From contig JAOZVI010000008.1 in assembly GCA_029938265.1 (NCBI GenBank), positions 1 to 38,973 on the forward strand: a stretch of 38,973 nt of DNA, given 5' to 3'. Numbering within the stretch: position 1 is the stretch's first letter; each line of letters starts with the position of its first letter. Under the pieces are notes generated by a model. That model made no database searches, was not told where the DNA came from, and worked only from the letters and a program-made list of their open reading frames with translations. Shown here in pieces: positions 36,101 through 38,973 of the stretch. The position numbers and the translations under genes were made by a program. This stretch comes from Flavobacteriaceae bacterium. Lineage in GTDB: Bacteria; Bacteroidota; Bacteroidia; Flavobacteriales; Flavobacteriaceae.

Positions 36101-36760
36101 ATGGAAATGAATAAGACAACTATTTTTTTTCTGCTTTTTTTTTCAATTTTGCATGCACAGGATGAAGAATATACGATTGACCAAAAATATTTAGAAGATC
36201 AAATATATATAACTGCCGTATATCAAAAATTAATAAACTTACCGGATGAAATATCTGGTACTGGGTTTCCTTATGGCATTGGCTTAGGTGTTATTAAAGA
36301 TCTTCCACTTAATAAAAATAGAAATGTTGGTTTAGGTATTGGTCTTGGATATGCATTTGATGTCCATTATTTTAATGTAAAAGAATTTGTGATACCGGGT
36401 GAAGAAGATAAAGAAATCAAAAGTAATAAAATTGCATTACATATGGTAGATCTTCCAATAGAGTTTCGTTTTCGAACTTCTACTCCGCAAAAATATAAAT
36501 TCTGGAGATTTTATCCGGGTTTTAAATTCTCTTATGCCTTTGCACAAAACTCTGAATTAAAGCAAAGCGAAGATTTTGAAGTGGAAAAGGTTATTGAAGT
36601 AAATGATTTTCAATATGGTATAACTCTCTCTGCGGGTTTTAATAAATGGAATCTACATGTTTATTACGGTCTAAGTGAATTATTTAAAGAAGCTGAGAAT
36701 AATAGCTTTCAAATTGCGCCACATGAATTAAAAATTGGAATAATCTTTTATCTTTTATAG
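36101..36760 (+). CDS. Outer-membrane beta-barrel protein (PorT-family-like)
   Basis: Signal peptide; 'NRNVGLGIGLGYAFDVHYFN...IALHMVDLPIEFRFRTSTPQKYKFWRFYPGFKFSYAF'. Confidence 0.8.
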   Translation: MEMNKTTIFFLLFFSILHAQDEEYTIDQKYLEDQIYITAVYQKLINLPDEISGTGFPYGIGLGVIKDLPLNKNRNVGLGIGLGYAFDVHYFNVKEFVIPGEEDKEIKSNKIALHMVDLPIEFRFRTSTPQKYKFWRFYPGFKFSYAFAQNSELKQSEDFEVEKVIEVNDFQYGITLSAGFNKWNLHVYYGLSELFKEAENNSFQIAPHELKIGIIFYLL

Positions 36761-37357
36761 AAATTGATAGCTTAAAAATTGCGTGATTATTCCTAAGAAA
36801 ACACCTAAGTAGACTTCTTTGGGTTGATGTGCATTTAATTTTAATCTGGAAGTTGCTATAAAGCCAAAGGCTATTGTTAAAATTGTAGTCAATAGAGTCA
36901 GGTTGATTTGGTATTCTATGCTCATTACCATTATTAAGCCAATTAATGAGCCAATTCCCAGAGTGTGTAAACTAGTTTTAATATTAAAAGAGAATAATAA
37001 AAAAATAATTATAAATGCAATGCTTCCTCCATAAAAAGAAAGTCCTAATATGCTAACAATTTTTGTACTTAAAAGCATTTTCCCAAGCATAAAAGTTAGG
37101 ATAATTAAAAATAAAATGGGAAATTTCCTTTCTTCAATGGTTTTTAATTTAAAAGATTGAATCAATTTTAATTTTTTTAGAATTATTAACAAGAATAAAG
37201 GGAGAACACAGGTACTGATAAATATTACAGCAATTATAATTTTTTTATACTTATCTGGAATATACTGTGGAGATATAATAAAATAGAGTAAAGTTCCTAA
37301 CGTTGAAAAAAATATTGGATGAAAAACAAATGAAATAATTTTATAGAATGCAGTCAT
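36755..37357 (-). CDS. Small integral membrane protein (PAP2-like)
   Basis: Six or so TM helices, 'LKLNAHQPKEVYLGVFLGI'; 0-nt gap to rpoN. Confidence 0.75.
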   Translation of the reverse strand: MTAFYKIISFVFHPIFFSTLGTLLYFIISPQYIPDKYKKIIIAVIFISTCVLPLFLLIILKKLKLIQSFKLKTIEERKFPILFLIILTFMLGKMLLSTKIVSILGLSFYGGSIAFIIIFLLFSFNIKTSLHTLGIGSLIGLIMVMSIEYQINLTLLTTILTIAFGFIATSRLKLNAHQPKEVYLGVFLGIITQFLSYQFL

Positions 37358-38812
37358 TTACAATATCTCTTTTCGTAATCTAGCTACAGGAATATCTAAT
37401 TGTTCTCTGTATTTTGCTACAGTTCTTCTTGCGATCAAATAGCCTTTATCCTTCAAAATAGAAGATAATTTCTCATCGGTTAAAGGGATTTTTTTATTTT
37501 CATTTTCTATAACGGTTTGAAGTATTTTTTTTATTTCTTTAGTAGAGATATCCTCTCCCTTTTTATTTTTCATGGATTCAGAAAAATATTCTTTTAAAAG
37601 TTTTGTTCCATAAGGTGTATCGACGTATTTGCTGTTTGCAACTCTAGAAATGGTTGAAATATCCATATCAATTTCATCAGCAATATTTTTTAAAATCATG
37701 GGTTTTAACTTTCGCTCATCACCAGTTAAAAAATATTCTTTTTGATATTGCATAATAGCATTCATTGTGAGTAATAGTGTTTGCTGACGTTGTTTAATAG
37801 CATCTATAAACCATTTTGCGGCATCTAATTTTTGTTTGATGAACATAATGGCGTCCTTTTGAGCTTTAGACTTATCTTTTGATTCAGCATACCCTTGCAG
37901 CATATCATTATAATCTTTTGAAATATGTAGATCGGGTGCATTTCTTGCATTTAATGATAAATCAAGATTTCCTTCATTAATTTTTATTGTAAAATCAGGA
38001 ACTATTTGCTCAACATTACTATTGCTCCCTGAATAGGATCCTCCAGGTTTAGGATTCAATTTTTCAATTTCATGAATAGCTTCTTTCAAGCTTTCTTTTG
38101 AAATATTTAATTTTTGGATTAATTTTTTATAATGTTTTTTTACAAAAAGATCAAATGAATTTTGAATAATATCAATTGCAGTTTTTCTTTCGGTAGTTTC
38201 TTTTTTTTGATTTAATTGAATTAATAAACTCTCTTTCAAATTTCTAGCTCCAACTCCCGGAGGATCTATTTGTTGTACTGTTTTTAAAACTTTTTCAATT
38301 TCATCCTCTGTAGTATAGATATTTTCTGAAAAGGCTAGATCATCAACAATATCTTCAATAGATCTTCTTATATAGCCGTTACCATCAATATTACCAACTA
38401 AAAATTCGGCAATTTGTGTTTCTTGATCAGATAGTTTAAAGGTATTTAATTGACTCAATAAAAATTGATTGAATGAGATACCGGCAGAATAGGGAATACG
38501 ATTATCATCTTCATCACTGTTATAGTTGTTGGATTGTAATTTATAACTGGGTGTTTCATCATCACTCAAATAATCATCAATATTTATTTCAGTTTCAATA
38601 GTATCAGTACCTGAATCATCATAATCATCTGTATTGTCATTTGAAAACTCGTCAGAATTATCTTTTCCTATTTCTAAAGCAGGATTTTCTTCAATTTCAT
38701 GTGCTAATTTTTGTTCAAAAGCCTGTGTGGGTAACTGAATTAACTTCATCAACTGAATTTGTTGGGGAGATAATTTTTGTTGTAACTTTTGTTGTAAACT
38801 TTGTTTGAGCAT
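37358..38812 (-). CDS. rpoN: RNA polymerase sigma-54 factor
   Basis: 'LSPQQIQLMKLIQLPTQAFEQKLAHEIEENPALE', 'VQQIDPPGVGARNLKESLLIQL', 'DISTISRVANSKYVDTPYGTKLLKEYFSE', RpoN box 'ARRTVAKYREQLDIPVARLRKE'. Confidence 0.97.
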   Translation of the reverse strand: MLKQSLQQKLQQKLSPQQIQLMKLIQLPTQAFEQKLAHEIEENPALEIGKDNSDEFSNDNTDDYDDSGTDTIETEINIDDYLSDDETPSYKLQSNNYNSDEDDNRIPYSAGISFNQFLLSQLNTFKLSDQETQIAEFLVGNIDGNGYIRRSIEDIVDDLAFSENIYTTEDEIEKVLKTVQQIDPPGVGARNLKESLLIQLNQKKETTERKTAIDIIQNSFDLFVKKHYKKLIQKLNISKESLKEAIHEIEKLNPKPGGSYSGSNSNVEQIVPDFTIKINEGNLDLSLNARNAPDLHISKDYNDMLQGYAESKDKSKAQKDAIMFIKQKLDAAKWFIDAIKQRQQTLLLTMNAIMQYQKEYFLTGDERKLKPMILKNIADEIDMDISTISRVANSKYVDTPYGTKLLKEYFSESMKNKKGEDISTKEIKKILQTVIENENKKIPLTDEKLSSILKDKGYLIARRTVAKYREQLDIPVARLRKEIL

Positions 38813-38973
38813 AAGAAAATTCTAATTGTATAAAAATACAAAAAACAAATAAAAGATAATAAACAAAAAAAGCAAAGTATTGTTTGTTAAGAATAACACT
38901 TCGCTTAATAGTGCCCGGTCGGAAATAGACGAATTTTATAAATCGGAATATTTTTGAAGGAATTTCAGTTTTC

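Noticed and set aside
36101-36760. Assignment as the essential T9SS component PorT/SprT
   Set aside because: Beta-barrel porin-like features fit the broad PorT family, but orthology to PorT/SprT itself cannot be established by eye, so no gene symbol is given.
38820-38973. Possible start of another gene at the right edge (open frames on both strands)
   Set aside because: Too short and no recognisable motif; asnS was considered as neighbour of rpoN but its expected C-terminus is not visible.
1-38973. CRISPR array, prophage, IS element, toxin-antitoxin or other defence system
   Set aside because: No regularly spaced repeats, transposase, integrase or phage-like genes seen; gene content is housekeeping/envelope.

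Overview
AT-rich chromosomal segment of a Bacteroidota (Flavobacteriia-like) genome, densely coded and mostly housekeeping. From left to right it holds: the C-terminus of a large type IX secretion (T9SS) 'type B' cargo protein, followed by PorP/SprF and two tandem PD40-OmpA paralogs; ileS, a DksA/TraR-like gene, a hypothetical gene and lspA; a PLP decarboxylase; a DUF4230-like gene and uvrC; a patatin-BamA-like fusion; a TetR-TolC-MFP-RND efflux operon; a polyprenyl synthetase; tRNA-CAU; a 60-aa Pro-rich protein with a PIDGG C-terminal sorting-like signal; ribE; pdxA; DUF177-rpmF; fabH-accB-accC; Lrp/AsnC; a YugP-like peptidase; asparaginase; tRNA-Ser(GGA); an ExbB-x-ExbD-ExbD cluster; a porin-like protein; a small membrane protein; and rpoN. 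I saw no rRNA, CRISPR array, IS element or prophage. The observations most worth a second look are (1) the minimal signal-peptide/poly-Pro/PIDGG-CTERM protein, (2) an isoleucyl-tRNA synthetase whose class I signature reads GIHH (GXHH) instead of HXGH, (3) a 28-bp inverted repeat next to the tetR promoter that looks like an operator, (4) a CEWC motif in the periplasmic part of one ExbD, and (5) the cargo-PorP-OmpA-OmpA module.
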